A DNA stretch of 64,000 nt from Epiperipatus broadwayi. Lineage: Eukaryota > Onychophora > Udeonychophora > Euonychophora > Peripatidae. The stretch is from NCBI GenBank assembly GCA_028023455.1, contig JAQFVV010000049.1:6540855-6604854 (forward strand). Direction: 5' to 3'. Each line of letters opens with the position of its first letter. Position 1 is the stretch's first letter. The notes under the pieces are model-generated. The model saw nothing but the letters and a program-made list of their open reading frames with translations, did not search any database and was not told the DNA's origin. Below, in pieces: positions 1-13,567 of this stretch. Made by a program: the position numbers and the translations under genes.

Positions 1-1670
1 TCTAAAAATATATATAGTGTAGTAAATTTGCCTACTTGTTTCTTTTCTTTATCAAATTATACTCCCAGAATTGAGTCTTTTTTTCTTCTAATAAAAGCTC
101 GTTTCTCACTCAATTCCATTATCTTATCTTCATTAAAGAAATGGTAAAATGTTGTACTTGAGGGCTAAATATCTATTAATAATCATGGATCAATCTGTCA
201 CTTTTAGTCGTCAAATATTTTATAATTTCCTGAAGATAAAACATTTAATTATTTAAGTATTGTATTTAAATAAGTAAACATATCAATAAGGACATTTTAT
301 AATATATATAAATTGCATTTTCTAATCATTATTTTTAATTAATTATAACTAAACTATTATTTTTTATTTTAGGATTATATAATTTAGCCAAAACAATTAT
401 ATTTTTAGATATGCATCCATTAACAAACAATACAGCTCAAATTCAATATTGATTAATATATATATAGTTATTGTTATTTGGATGATAGAGATAAATCGTA
501 GAACAATTTGAGTTACTCAAATAAGTGATAATATTTAACCAATATTATGATCATCAAAATATCCTATTATTAAGATTATGAGATTATAATTATTTCTTTT
601 ATCATAAATCAGTAAGATATACAATATACTGCTAAATATAAATTAAATGTTTCTCTCGAATTTAAATTTCAATTTTATTTTCATTGGGAAAAAAAGTTAA
701 CTCGTTTTTTAACGATAATTCTAAAATGCTTTCAATAATAAATTATAAAAGTTACATATAATTGTATATTACTTAACATATCCATCTGCCATACAATTGA
801 TTATGGGTTTGAATCTAAAATGAATCATGAAAATATTTTAAAGCGATTATTATAATATAGCCAAACCAGCTATCTATCTAATTATCGCACATTTTAATGG
901 TTATCTAATTGTGCTATTATAGGGTAAAAACTAAAATGAAAAATACCCTTAAACTCTTATAAAAAAGAAGTTGCTATAAGTATTATTTTCAGCTTCATTA
1001 TTTTTTTAATGTAGATATGTTGAAGAGGTTTTTATCTAGCAATTTTCTATTTAACACTCTAGATATAACAGAGGATCTGAGAGATACATACTTTTGTAAA
1101 TATATTGTGGCATATATTCGGTATGTGTATGCGGCAGATAGTTATAAAATTAAAGTTATCATTTTGATTATAAAATATGTTTCATAGATACATGATATTT
1201 AATTACAAACTGTGTATGAGAAAAGCCATGACTTCAGAAGTCAGGATTGGTGTAATTGCAGAAAAATAGTCTACATTGCAACTTTAAATGAAAAAAAAAT
1301 CATATACTTCATTATGTAAATATAATAAAAGTAAATTTCCAGGTTTTACATTTTTTCCCACATTTTAGCACATATTAATAATGAATATATCTCAGATATG
1401 CAAGTCACAGCCGCATAAAGTTTGGCCATGCACTTTGCATTTTTGCATGTCATTATTTAATCATTATAAAAACCTTCATTAATATAAATGTAATAAGCTT
1501 AGAGCATACATATACAGATATTCTTTACAAGGCATAAAATACAAAACATTCCCAGTTTTAGCTTAATGCATATTCAGTGCAAACATCATAAAATCATAGC
1601 TATTTATATTATAATTCTAAGACAATTTTATAACAACTGTTAATAATATTAGAAAAATACATTAATTTAC
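1..1670. other. AT-rich non-coding DNA
   Basis: No open reading frame with protein-like composition and no recognised element. A stretch near 1289-1400 shares a run of similar sequence with 2018-2145 (the same A-rich lead followed by a 'ATAAATATAATAAA'-type core), so a weak direct repeat of about 130 bp may flank the hairpin element that lies between. Confidence 0.5.
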
Positions 1671-1840
1671 ATATTTCCAATAATTAGGTAGTTGGATGTT
1701 ATTCAATCTTTTATTAATGATGTTATTGTGGTTTGCTTATAGCAAAATGGCCAGAAAAAGTAACCTTGTATATTGCAAACCACAGTAACATCATTAACAA
1801 AATATCAAATAGTATCCAACTATCTAATTATTGGAATATA
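1671..1840. mobile_element. hairpin MITE
   Basis: The two ends are imperfect inverted repeats of about 60 bp: the left end reads CCAATAATTAGGTAGTTGG and the right end is its near reverse complement. The inner arm boundary is GTGGTTTGC on the left and GCAAACCAC on the right. The whole unit is about 160 bp with a short non-palindromic centre and no coding capacity. This is the form of a small non-autonomous DNA element; the superfamily is not determinable because no clear target duplication was seen. Confidence 0.6.
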
Positions 1841-2485
1841 TAAAGTGGGACATTTTTCAAATATTACTAACAGTGGTTATAAAGAAGTCTTAGAGGTGTA
1901 GCATGATTAGCTATGATTATGGTGCTTGGCAATGAAAATGCATTAAGGTTTTACTTTATACTTCACAAAGCATGTCTATTTAGTCATGTCTTTTTTAATA
2001 ATTTGTATAATGTAACTGAAAATAATAAAAAATCATATATTTTAATGATATAAATATAATAAAGCAAACTGGCAGCATTTAAAATTTATTTTCACATTTT
2101 AACATGTGCTAATAATAAATGTATCAAATATATGATCTCTATTGCAATTTTTGTGACTGCAAGAAAATTTGTTTGCCCATTTTACTCTTTTGCATTATTT
2201 TCCAAATAAATTATGTTTGTGGATATGATTATAAATTATGTAAACTATAACATATTAATAATTATAAATTTCATAAAATAAATATTGATATATATATATA
2301 TACACAGCTACGATTATGAAACCATAGAGCTTTGAAAGCGCTAAGCTTTAAATAAATTTAATAATATATATAACTTCTTTAACAGGCATTATAAGCGCAT
2401 AATTATTGATACTTAAATTTAATATTTTTAATGGTTAATACAGATGTAAATTATATAGTGAATGAAATTACCATTATATATAGAA
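1841..2485. other. AT-rich non-coding DNA
   Basis: Nothing recognised apart from short TA runs (for example near 2290). Confidence 0.4.
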
Positions 2486-2642
2486 AGTTAAATCCACAAT
2501 CCAGGTGTATTGATGTGCAATATCCAATCAGACACAGTTCTGCATACTGAATGAAAGCAATAGAAAAATTATTCAACCTACCACTAATCCTTCATATTGG
2601 ATTAGTTGCTGCATATCAATACACATTAGCTGTGGGTTTAAT
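2486..2642. mobile_element. hairpin MITE
   Basis: Left arm begins TAAATCCACAATCCAGG and the right arm ends with a near reverse complement (GCTGTGGGTTTA). Arms are about 40 bp with scattered mismatches and share the core GTGTATTGAT. Non-coding. It is a different family from the hairpin at 1671-1840. Confidence 0.55.
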
Positions 2643-2747
2643 TTTGTATAGTTAATGTTGAACCCATTTGCTAATTAATTTATATATATTTAACGTTAAC
2701 ATATGCCTTAATGAAATTTATTATAATTTCTTTTTATCCAGAATATA

Positions 2748-2870
2748 ATTCCACCTTTATTGTTAAAAGAAGATTGTCTTGACAACAGTTTGAAATTGTT
2801 AATTGGTATTAATATTGGGATGTTTAAGTGTTGACTGGTTTTTAATGATTAGAATATAATTATATATGTA
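2748..2870 (+). repeat. dispersed repeat R1, copy 1
   Basis: This ~125-bp sequence recurs at 5226-5358 (opposite strand), 38162-38290 and, in part, at 37862-37932. Shared blocks include TTTATTGTTAAAAG, CTTGACAACAG and GTGTTGACTGG, in the same order. It has no coding capacity and no evident terminal inverted repeats, so it could be a SINE or MITE remnant. Confidence 0.6.
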
Positions 2871-4020
2871 CTTAATGACTATAAAGAGTATCATATTTAA
2901 TAACTGTTTTTAATCTATCACTTTTTAAATAAAACAAATGAAATCTGTTCAATATAAATAATATTGGAAGCTATTCTATTTTGTGAATAATGATGTTGGA
3001 CTTGGCATGGATGATGAAGATTTTCTAAAACTAAAACCATTCTTGTGTGTTACAATTAACATTTTGAATATTATATTTCATCATATCTTAGTTAAATAAA
3101 GAGCTAATGAAAATTGCTGCAATTCGCCTATTCATAATATGTAAATTACATTTTACTAAAATATTAGGCAAATTGTTGAAAGTATAAAATGAAAATTTTT
3201 GCAGAATTATTCAATAAATAAAGAGAACAAAGGAAGAGCACCTAATGTATATGAATGACTTTGAGATGGAAGAATTAGCTTGTCAAGTTATGAATAACTA
3301 AGTAATAGTATATTATGCCCAATCAATAATCTGATTATGATAGTTTTCTATTGTTAGACCCATCAGGTTCAGCATAATTTATTCAAGCATCTTTCTATGT
3401 ATATCTTAATGGAAATTTTAATAATTATCAATATTATATGTTAAACATAGAAAAAAAGTCTAAATTTTCATGGGTGTAATTATGCTTTTAAAATATATGA
3501 AAATAAAATAGACTCACTTATAAACATCTCAAATTATAAAGTTGTTTTAAAGTTTTTTGGGGGACAAAAATAAGATTCAGTTGTTATTATATAAAAATTA
3601 TTTAATATTATAATTTGTGTAGAACCTGTAATAAGATGTGTAGAACATCAGAAAAATTTTTGTATGGTTTTGTACAATATGGCCTTGAACTAGTGATAAA
3701 AATTCCTGTCATAAAAACTAATGTTTGTAGAATTATTTTTGACAGAAAAAAAGTTTCAGACTTGTCAATTGAAGCAAACTGTTATAATGTGCCTTAGTTT
3801 TTAATGCTTGGTACAATATGGAATTTCTGGCCAAATGATTTCATAATAAATAAATGAAAATAGTGTTTTGCAATTTTGAAATTATTAACATATCTAATTT
3901 TGCTATGCAGGTCAGAAAAAAGTACATAATATTTTGTTGATAAATAATTAATAGTATGTTATGTAATCATTGTTGACAGAAATAACATATTGATAATAAA
4001 CTATTACTGTTATATTTCAC
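2871..4020. other. AT-rich non-coding DNA
   Basis: A 60-codon frame at 3615-3797 has no protein-like composition beyond what AT-rich DNA gives. No other structure was recognised. Confidence 0.4.
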
Positions 4021-4640
4021 CTTGCCTTCAAATAATGGACTAATCCAGATTCCACCTTATCTGTATCATATTGAGAATTCATTGCCATGAACCTATGCAC
4101 ATATAGATAGATAATGCTCAGCCACTGGCAGGAACAAGTCAATAGGTGATGATGCTCACTGAATTCAAATGTATTTATTAAGAATTGGGATATGGCAATA
4201 AATAGTCAGTCTTTTAGAAGGTAAGGTCAGAGAAATGCTGACACAAAACTGAAAGACAGGATTCACATTCTCCATACATGTTCTCCAGAGAGCTACTGTC
4301 AAACCTGAAAGACAGAATATGTATTCTCCAGGCAATAGCTATCAAATCTAAATGGTTGATGCAGCAAGATGATTTCACCTTTAGGGCTGAAACCTGTTAG
4401 AACTAAATATTGGCACAAGGCAAACTTTCATAATACAGCTGGAAGTGATACCATACCTACTTATGATGCATGCTTCCAGAATACAACTAGAAATGGTAGG
4501 AAAATCTGTAAGAGCATGAGCAGTAGTCTCTTCTTCCATTGTTCACCCCAGAAACAGAAGTTATACCTCACTGACAGTAGTAGGTGTTGTATAGCCATTG
4601 TAAATACGTATATTTTTTTTTTTTAGGATTTCAGTAATAA
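4021..4640. other. unassigned, slightly GC-richer segment
   Basis: Base composition is less AT-rich than its surroundings. It contains an imperfect duplication: a CTGAAAGACAG block followed by ATTCTCC occurs at about 4248 and again at about 4303. The 85-codon frame at 4369-4626 resembles no family I know. It may be an old repeat. Confidence 0.3.
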
Positions 4641-5225
4641 ATATAATATTAAAAACGTAGTCACATGCATATGTATTATGAATAACCCAGACCAAACCCA
4701 ACAATTACAAATCTTTTAATTCAACACAATCTATTCTAGTATTTTTAATTAAACCTTAAATTATAAATGGAAATATTCACATAAAGACAATAATAAAATA
4801 AATGATAAACTTTTTCCTAATAATTATTTTCTCTTCTACAAGCGATACTTCACAAATATAGATCCACTATGTACCCTTTGTCACAGAAATGGAGAACGGG
4901 TTGGAACACTTTCTTATTAATTATCCCTCCCCCCCCTCTTCCTTGTCATACTCTTATCACTAATATTACTCTTTCAAATTTACAAACCTTCAACAACCTC
5001 ATTAATAATATGCAGAGTGATCTTTTTTCCAATATAAAAATTATCTTCATTCATTTTAAACTTGGGTTTATAATTTGTTATTTATGCTTTGATCCAACAT
5101 CTCACAATACTAAATCACTCTTTCTAAAAAAAATTAAATAACATTAAGACTATGCACCAGCTGATATTTTTTCAGCTATATGAAATCTGATTTTATTAAT
5201 AACACCCCAATGGCCTCAGCTATTG
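4641..5225. other. AT-rich non-coding DNA
   Basis: Nothing recognised; a short C-run lies at about 4928-4937. Confidence 0.4.
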
Positions 5226-5358
5226 ATTATAATAATTAATATCATAATTATATATCATTAAAAATCAGTCAACACTTAGTCAATCCCAATATCAAAAACA
5301 ATCAACAATTTCAAACTGTTGTCAAGGCAACCTTCTTTTAACAATAAAATGGAATTCT
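5226..5358 (-). repeat. dispersed repeat R1, copy 2
   Basis: Read on the minus strand it matches copy 1 (2748-2870) almost block for block, including the TTGACAACAG and GTGTTGACTG motifs. Copies 1 and 2 face opposite ways about 2.4 kb apart. Confidence 0.6.
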
Positions 5359-6300
5359 TATATAATTATATATATATTAATTATATTTTAATTGTAATCA
5401 ATATTTGATATATATGAATATCTATTTTAATACTTCCCTACTTGAAATTTTTTTGATTTAATAAGACTTACCATTAATCTCTAATAGCAATGTATACAGT
5501 AAACAAAATAAAGTTAATTTAAAATTAACTGAACAAACAGCAATGTTATAATTAGCTAATTACCAATCAAAATTTAATAACTCCTCAGTTAAACATAAAA
5601 TATTGTTCGGTTGTAAGATTACATAGTTTAGCTAGAACTATAAATTTAAATCATTAATTATATAATTTACAATATTGTTGCACATTTCTTTTAGTTATTA
5701 CATTGATATTTTCATTTTTAATTCAATGTTGATGAATGGTCTTTATGTGCTAAAACCAAATTTATCTGCATGTCATAAATAAAACAATCATATGAATATT
5801 TGCTCATAAGACTATGAGATGTTCATCATCCAAATATCTGGCTGAGCATAGCAGTTCTAATTAGTAGACCAAATTGAAATTTTCTATTATTTTTCTTATC
5901 TAAAAATCAATACAATAAACATTTTCTCTTAAGTTAAACACTCTATGTCCATGCTAAATCATGTAAGTCAACTTATTAGTTCTGCAATGAAGTATAACTA
6001 TAAACATTTTCATATAGTTAAAATATTTCAAATAAATTTAGGAGTTTCAAATGTTCATCCTAAGCATTATCCAGAAAATAGATATTTGACTTTACTTAGC
6101 TAAAGAATAAAATAATATGAAAGGTATAAAAGCCATCACTAATGATATGATGTCTAACATCTAATGAAGCATATCTTCTCCTTAAATATTTTGTTTAAAT
6201 TGATATTGGAATAGATTATGTTACTGAGTAGTGTTTTGCCTGTATACAAAGTCCTTTGAAGTTTTGAAATTTAAAAGCAATGCATAAACATATTGTTTGT
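5359..6300. other. AT-rich non-coding DNA
   Basis: Nothing recognised. Confidence 0.4.
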
Positions 6301-6319
6301 ATACTAATTACTATCTATG

Positions 6320-6468
6320 TTTAACTATTCATTTAATTTATCTATTTGTCTATTTAAATTTACCTATCTAATTCTCAACCTACCTACTTGTTTATCTATC
6401 TATCTATGTGTCTATCTACCTGTCTATCTTTTTATCAATCTATCAACTATCTATCTATCTATCCATCC

Positions 6469-6546
<78 letters not shown>

Positions 6547-6660
6547 TTCTTTATCTATCTACTCACCTACCTATCTACCTAATATTTATCTATATGTCTA
6601 TCTACTTACCTACCTAACCACCTACCTATTTATTTATTTATCTGTCTGTCTGTCAGGCTA
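6320..6660 (+). repeat. (CTAT)n microsatellite
   Basis: A tetranucleotide array whose uninterrupted core lies at about 6466-6545, flanked on both sides by degenerate CTAT/CTAC/CTGT units. Because the period is 4, all three plus-strand frames stay open across it and give spurious Leu-Ser-Ile-Tyr repeat proteins; these are not genes. Confidence 0.95.
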
Positions 6661-9160
6661 CCAACAGACATAATTATTTCCAAACTTAACTCCTTGTGAA
6701 ATTAATTCTGTGCTGTTAAAAGAAAATGCTAAAGTAAAAGTAATAAATTTTTCAGAATTCTAATAATAAATTGTTTCCATCATTGCTTTAAATAATACCA
6801 AATGCATACATGGTTATATTTCCAAGTTTTCAGTGAGTTCACAATTAATATTTAGTGCCACTATATTTCTCCCTTTTTGTTTTTTGTTGACTTTGTGTAT
6901 GTTAATGTCTAAAAGTTATTACATAGTCATTTTCTTTACAAATATTGTTTATTCTACTAATCAAATTTGTGTACTTATTTATATACACTAAAATTTTACT
7001 TTCATTTAAACATTATTTTATTACTTTTTTTAAAAATCTTTATTTATTTCAATGACAGATCTAGATTTTTTTTAGCTATGCAAAAATTGTAAAATTATTA
7101 GTATAATAATAATAATAATTTCCTAACAATTATAAATAAAGTTACATGTATTTGTTAGAATAATTGAAAATACTTCTAGAAAATGGTAGAATGTGATCAA
7201 GATATATATGAACTGGTAAGATATTATTCTTTAATGATATAGATACTCATAATATTTTATACTGGCAGCTTTTCTAATGCTTAAATTAATGTACCCTTTT
7301 GGAGTTGTCATATTTAACATGTACTCTCATATATATATATATGTTTCTGTGTATAATTATCTATATTTATAAAAATATTTAAATTTTGAGGTGGTCTTCT
7401 TTGAGAGAAATGAAATATAAAAAAAAGAATTCAAGAATCTTTATTATTAAAAATTTATGATTCTGAAACAATTAACCTATATAAAAGTTTTTTTTTTTAA
7501 TATTAAGGGTGTATGGGAGGTAAGTAGAATTGTGGGTAATGTTTAGTTTAAATATGTTGTTATTTTGTAGTTCTTTCCACTTGAGAAGTCTGCTTGTAGC
7601 AGTGAAACCATTGATTGTGCTTTAGGATTTTTTTGTGTTTTTTTGGCTAGTCTGGTTGAGTTGTAAATTTGAGGTAATTTTGATTTTATATATATATTAC
7701 CTTTGAATACATATGTGCATATGCTTGAAGAAATAGGATTTTTTTCTGCTTTATTATCTGGCTGAGTGCACTTCACTGCTGAGCACCATAATAAAAGTAT
7801 TTTTATTTTATTGTGTCGCTGTTTCTCATGAAATCTTTCATTATTTTTACAATTATGAAAATGGGTTCATTTACATAATCCACATGTGAAGTAATTAGAT
7901 ACTCTTCTCTCTTCTGTTTAGGACATTCTTGTGGGTTGTTATGAACCATTCATCCTTCTTCCTACTCTTCCAGCCATTATATTCTGATCATACTAGTTTA
8001 AAACTTGGTGAACTGAAGAAGTAATCATGTACTCTTTTATGATCCCAGAATCCAGAAAAAAATCTGTAATTAGGATTTTCTTTGATGTGCTTTTTTTTTT
8101 TTGGTAATTCTCAATAAATTAATTAACAAAATTGAGATTAGATTACCAAAGGTTGATATCCCACAAGAATATTGTGGTAAATCCAGGACCAACATTACCA
8201 CCAGAATAGTGCAACAAAAATATCTATACAAATGTACCAGAGAAAATCTTGAATATAGGTCAATTTTTTAAAATCATGAATGAGAACGTGATCACAGTTT
8301 CAATCCACAAAGGGTTAAACTAGTAAGTCTAGAGTGCAATTATCAAAGGTGAAATGAGAAGGAAGTATGGTTCACCCCTAACTGCAAAAATATCATAAAT
8401 CAGAAGAGAATTTATTCCACAGTTGGAATATATAAATGAGCCCATTTTCTTAATTATTATAATAATAATAATAAAGATAATATAAGAAGCATCAACACAA
8501 CAATAAGAATGCAATGATTATGGTGTTTGCATCCGAAGTTTACTCAACTAGATTTTTAAAAAAAAAAGAAACAAAGAAATATTTTTATTATTATTAATAA
8601 ACATCAAAAAAAAAAAATATATATTTCTATATGTCAAGCATATGAACATACAAATACAAAAGCATTACATATATAACTAAGTGAAAATTAAAATTATATA
8701 TATATAAATAATAATATATAAAATAAACTATATAATATGTATTTACCATTGATAATATGTAGAAATATAATACTAAAGTGTGTACACAATTGTCAATTAA
8801 TACAATAATAATTTTAACAATATTTGTTATTTTTCTGAGCCAGGCTTTCATTAAAGTATATCTTTTTCCTCCTTCTTTTTAGAAATTGCCATTGACCTCT
8901 CTGAACCTATTCTTTACTGTGCAGAATTTACTTGATTTTCAGAATTTTCATCATACTTCTTCCAGTTTTGTCATTTAATTTGACCATCCATTCCAAATTT
9001 AAAACTACTTTACTTTCAACCTTTAGCCAATATTGAAAATAGGCCAAGCAATACCCCCCAAACTATTACATATTATTTTTTATTTCTAAAAACCTACAGC
9101 CCACACACTTCTTGAAAAAAGGACTGCAACTATACCTCAGGCAACTACTTCAACAGCATA
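6661..9160. other. AT-rich non-coding DNA
   Basis: Several short frames (for example 7543-7776 minus and 8627-8851 minus) look like chance openings in T-rich or A-rich DNA. TA, AAT and poly(A) tracts occur throughout. Confidence 0.4.
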
Positions 9161-9162
9161 TC

Positions 9163-9214
9163 TTTGCCAAAACAAGACTACAATGCTAATGTTAATTGTA
9201 GTCTTGCTTTGACA
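9163..9214. repeat. perfect-core hairpin
   Basis: CAAGACTACAAT is followed about 10 bases later by its exact reverse complement ATTGTAGTCTTG, and the similarity extends outward imperfectly (CCAAAA on the left, TTTGAC on the right). It may be a very small hairpin element. Confidence 0.5.
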
Positions 9215-9364
9215 AAAATAGTCTGGATTGAAAACCTGACTCAACAAAATAACAAATACTGTTAAGATTTATTATCCTAATAGTTGACTGTTGTTTAAAC
9301 ATTCTAGTAAATATATTTTTAATAATGATTTATACATACTGGAATTCATTATAATGTTTCTAAT

Positions 9365-11425
9365 CTCCAGAAACATTCTATTGAATTTAAATTAGAACTT
9401 ACAAATCAGTTTCAAGTATTAGTAGATTTTGAATATGATTCAGATTTGAATGAAATTAATAAGAAAATAACTGATACACTTTTAAAAACTGCAACAAAGA
9501 TAGCTGGTAGAAAAAAGCAGCAATTGCCCAATAAAATTTCTACTGAGACTAGAAAATTTATGAAGAAAAGAATGAATATGAATATATACAAAAATGATGC
9601 ATTAAAAAGGATTGAATACCTTGAATTTTGTAAAATGGTGCAGAAAAGAGTTGAAAATGATATAAGAAAGTATAACTGTGAACTAAAGCTGTAGAAGAGA
9701 ATAAAAGTCTCAAGAGTGTAAAACAACATTTTGGTATTGGTAGGCAATTTATATCTGCAATAAAAAAAAAGATGTAATTATTACTAAAAAGAGAGATGAC
9801 ATCATGAAATAGGTAGAAGACTTCTATCAAGAATTATATAGTGATAAAGAACACTCTTTATCTATTATATCTTTCAAATTGGCCAGAATTTTAAATAAAG
9901 AAGTGAGATATGCAATTAAATTTATAAAGAAAGGAAAGACCCTGGGTAATGATGGAATTATAATTGATATATTAAAAGAAGCAGGTGAAGAAATAGAAAT
10001 TTTTTTTAACAAAGTTATATACCAAATGATTAAATGATAAGGATGTATCAGATGATTGGAAGAATGCAGTATTAATATTAATATTTTAAAAGGATGATAA
10101 AAGAAGATATTAAAAATTACAGACCTATCAGCCTTTTATCAGTTTTATACAAATTTTTACCAAGATAATCACAACTCATCTGTAGAGAACATTGGATTTC
10201 CACCAACCAAGAGAACAAGCTGGATTTAAAAATGGTTTTAGTACAATAGATCATATCCAGGTATTTAGAAAAGTTACAGAAAGGACAAATGAATAAGAGT
10301 TGCCATTACATTTTGGATTTGTAGATTATGAAAAGGCATTTGATTCTATAAACATTTCTTCAGTGATTAAAGCATTGGATCATCAAGATATAGATCCAGC
10401 ATATTGTCATATTTTGAAGAATATTTATAAAAATGCAACAGCAGCAATTAGATTACATAATGATACTAGGAAAGTTAATATTGAGAAGGGTGTAAAACAG
10501 GGTGACTCCATGTCTCCAAAATGTTTTACAGCAATGCTACAAGAAGTATTTTATGGATTAAAATGGGAAGCTAAAGGAGTGAATGTAAATGGAGATTATT
10601 TAAGTCATTTAGATTTTGCAGATGATGTAGGTGTTTTTGCAAATAATGCTTTAGAGCTCCAGGAAATGTTGTAGGAGTTATCAGATGAAAGTAGGACTAA
10701 AGATAAATGTTAAAAAGACTACAGTAATGTTCAATGGATTTTCTCAAAATATGAAAAAAAAGATTAATTATGATGAGTTAGAAGAAGTTAACAGCTACAA
10801 ATACCTTGGTCAGATTATTAATACAGAAGTAATACATAATGGAGGAAATTAATCATAGAATTAAACTTGGTTGGAGAGCTTTTGATAGAAATAATTTGAT
10901 ACTAAAAGGAAATATGCCTATGTGTTTGAAAAGAAAGGTTTTTAATAAATGTGTTTTACCAGTTCTTACTTATGGATCTGAGACTTGGACACTTAATAGA
11001 AGAGCAATACAGAGACTTCAGACCACTCAAAGAAGTATGGAGAGATGCATGTTAGGAGTAATAAGAAGAGATTAAATATGCAATATATGGGTAAAAAAAA
11101 AAAACAGATGTTACTAACCTCATTTAAAAAAATTAAAAGACTAAAGTGGAGTTGGGCTGGACATATTGCTAGAAGAAATGATAATAGATGGACAATTGAA
11201 ATTTTAAACAGGATTCCAAGAGATTGTAAAAGACCCAGAAAGAGATCACATGTGAGATGGATGGATGAAATAAGAAAGTGTGCAGGGAGAATGTGGAGAA
11301 GAGAAGCTAAAGATCAGAGAAGATGGATTGAACTTGGAGAGAGCTTCATCCTGCAGTGTATTGATGATGGTGATGATATATTGGAATTATCAATTTTGAA
11401 AAAGCAATTATTTATTAATATTTGA
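9365..11425 (+). pseudogene. RTE-type LINE, endonuclease-reverse transcriptase remnant
   Basis: This is a 5'-truncated non-LTR retrotransposon polyprotein. It starts in the linker after the missing endonuclease (reading frame from about 9365 to 9690, ending KYNCELK). The RT follows: a GKTLGNDGI-like block near 9940, a degraded 'YQPFIS' (RPIS) block near 10120, FVDYEKAFDSI at about 10318, VKQGDSMSPK at about 10490, and the catalytic box FADDV at 10615-10629. The C-terminal region carries LTYGSETWTL (about 10960) and WSWAGHIARR (about 11150), typical of RTE elements and their relatives. The frame is broken repeatedly, with shifts at about 10020-10300, 10680 and 11075, so no active protein is made. 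The end near 11390 has short GAT-rich runs. RTE assignment is from recalled family motifs. Confidence 0.88.
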
Positions 11426-12849
11426 ACATTAAGGTTATGTTTGCTTTTAGAGTTATTTGCATTATATTATTTATAACAATCTTTTTGATTTTGGTTTTAT
11501 AATCTATGTATGACATTACATAATCTGTGTTAAACTTGAGCAAATTTTGGGAATTTTAGATATCACTAATTCTGTTCTTTTAACATTTAGCATTAAATTA
11601 GATTACTTTCATCAAACATAGAAATGATAATTTGATGGCTTCTAAAAAAATCAAATTGATATCAACTAGTTTATAGGATATATTTCCTCACATTTCTTTT
11701 TCATTTAGTGTAAACAAAGTTGTAAAATATTCACACAATCCTGATTTACTTGTATTTAAAATTAGAAGTAGTGATCTCATAAAATAACTGCACACTCACA
11801 GCAACCATATAAAAAAGGCACCAGATTCATAATATACAATTTTTAATTTATTGTGCGTTTGTATTTTGTGTTTAAAATCAATTACAAGAAAGATTCAGAT
11901 TTAGTGATAGATTCTAGACTTCCATGCTTGTAGAGCTCAGATACTTTCTGTTAATTCTGATGCTCGAATTTCATATAAACTTTTAAAAAACAAACTAATC
12001 AATTATCTTTTAATGTTATTTTGAATTTAAGAGCAAACATACGAACAGAATATTTATAAGCCGATGAAATTTTTCCAAGGTTGTGTGATAAATTTTAAAA
12101 AATAAAAAAGGTAATAATAAAAAGGGGTCTTTAGATCTTCTATGATCTACATTATTTTAAGTGCGACCTGTAGTTTAGTACATCAGTATTAAGCTACACA
12201 TCAGTACTATGTGCTTTTTCTGCTTGGTGTATGAATTTTCATCGTTGAGTCGTACTAGGCTGTCAGCGCTGCTGGAAGTTTGGGAGCATAAATTTCTGGA
12301 AAAAATTATTTCCAACTTTTTTGTATTAAAAGTTGGTGATCAAATCAAAAGTAAAAATATTTAATATAACAAGGTAATTTTAAGTTAATCATTTTAACCT
12401 ATATTCTACACTTTAAAAAAAAATAAAAATAATAATAATAAAAAGGGGGCTAAAGAATAAACAATTCTTGAAAAAGTGTTACTTTTAAAAAATGTACTCA
12501 GGATGAGGGGCTTCTACATAAGCTTTCTTTCCAAGCCATGTCTCTAGTAGAAACAATCTCTACATATTCTCTTCCTCTCGCTATTTATCTAAGAAAGGGC
12601 ACTTCTATATCTGCTTTTTCTCCTACCTATGTCTTTAGGAAGAGTGATCTCTGATACCTACATATGTCCCTTTCTTTAGTAATGTCTCTGCACGTGATCA
12701 AAGTCAGGTGATCTATTTGTAAACAAGTTCATAAAATATTTATAGAGCTACCAACTATTAGGATACAAAATATAGATGTCCTTATATGTTGCATACAAGA
12801 GATTTACAGACTTTCCAAACCATGAATGTGGAAGTCCATAAACTATGGT
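11426..12849. other. AT-rich non-coding DNA
   Basis: Nothing recognised. The segment 12440-12720 is somewhat richer in C and T but has no supported frame. Confidence 0.4.
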
Positions 12850-13200
12850 ATATATTTGCAGGAAGTGTCCGATTTATCAAGCCTTTGTCGCCCCCTTTGC
12901 TCTACATAGCTTTGATGAGTCGGCTCCTGATTGGTTAAGAACTGTTGTTGAATTTTAATGTGCAGTCACCATAAGCTAAATAAATAAAATAAATGTTAAA
13001 ATCACTTATTTTCTAATTAAGGTTTTGTAAGCTAGGTTATTGGAGGGGGGGGGGCTCGTTCAAGATTTATGATGTATTTTATTATAGAAATGTTGGAGGC
13101 AAAAGGCTGGCAAGCATTGGCAGACTATCATCCGGATATTATTCTTCTGGGTTCCGATAGAAGACTTAACATGCACACATACAAATTATAGTTTTAATAC
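12850..13200 (+). other. GC-richer island with possible promoter or exon
   Basis: This stretch has several CpG dinucleotides and an inverted CCAAT box (CTGATTGGTTAAG, about 12927), unlike its AT-rich neighbours. A short open frame from about 13036 contains an ATG at 13090 and ends at 13191; its 33 residues from that ATG include AKGWQALADYHP. Composition is more protein-like than chance frames in this window, but there is no good splice donor and no family match. It may be a promoter-proximal region, a small exon or a decayed gene. Confidence 0.2.
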
Positions 13201-13309
13201 TGCTTTATTCATTTAGTTCATAAAGAGTTAAAATTTCATTTAAAATGTTTCTCGAAAATAAAACTCTGAGGGATAAGACCTAATGTTAATTGTGGCGTGT
13301 CTCACCAGG

Positions 13310-13374
13310 AGATTAGTCTACAACACTATAGGACCACTTCAGATGGGAAATATGAGCAGCTCTTATCAGCAAGT
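13310..13374 (+). other. candidate internal exon
   Basis: A possible splice acceptor (TCTCACCAG) precedes an open segment that reads, in one frame, HYRTTSDGKYEQLLSA, and a GT follows at about 13371. The codon content is less AT-driven than surrounding DNA. The donor is weak and the protein is not recognised. A different frame in the same place is also open, so the assignment is uncertain. Confidence 0.2.
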
Positions 13375-13567
13375 TTATATTATTTCTGTTTCGAAAAAAA
13401 GAAAATCTTACAATATGAAATTATTAATCAAATATAAGGGAAAAAATGGATTTTTAAGGAGTAATGAAAAAATTACCTTGTCGATTGTAAATTCCATAAC
13501 ATGATTTTATTATTATAATTTTATTTTATCGTAAAAGATGAATCATCATTAAACTCATTAATTTTAC

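Noticed and set aside
6317-6673. Three overlapping plus-strand frames encoding Leu-Ser-Ile-Tyr repeats
   Set aside because: They are products of the CTAT microsatellite, which keeps all frames open.
9412-9830. Minus-strand frames of 90-111 codons over the RTE element
   Set aside because: They are antisense shadows of the LINE coding strand.
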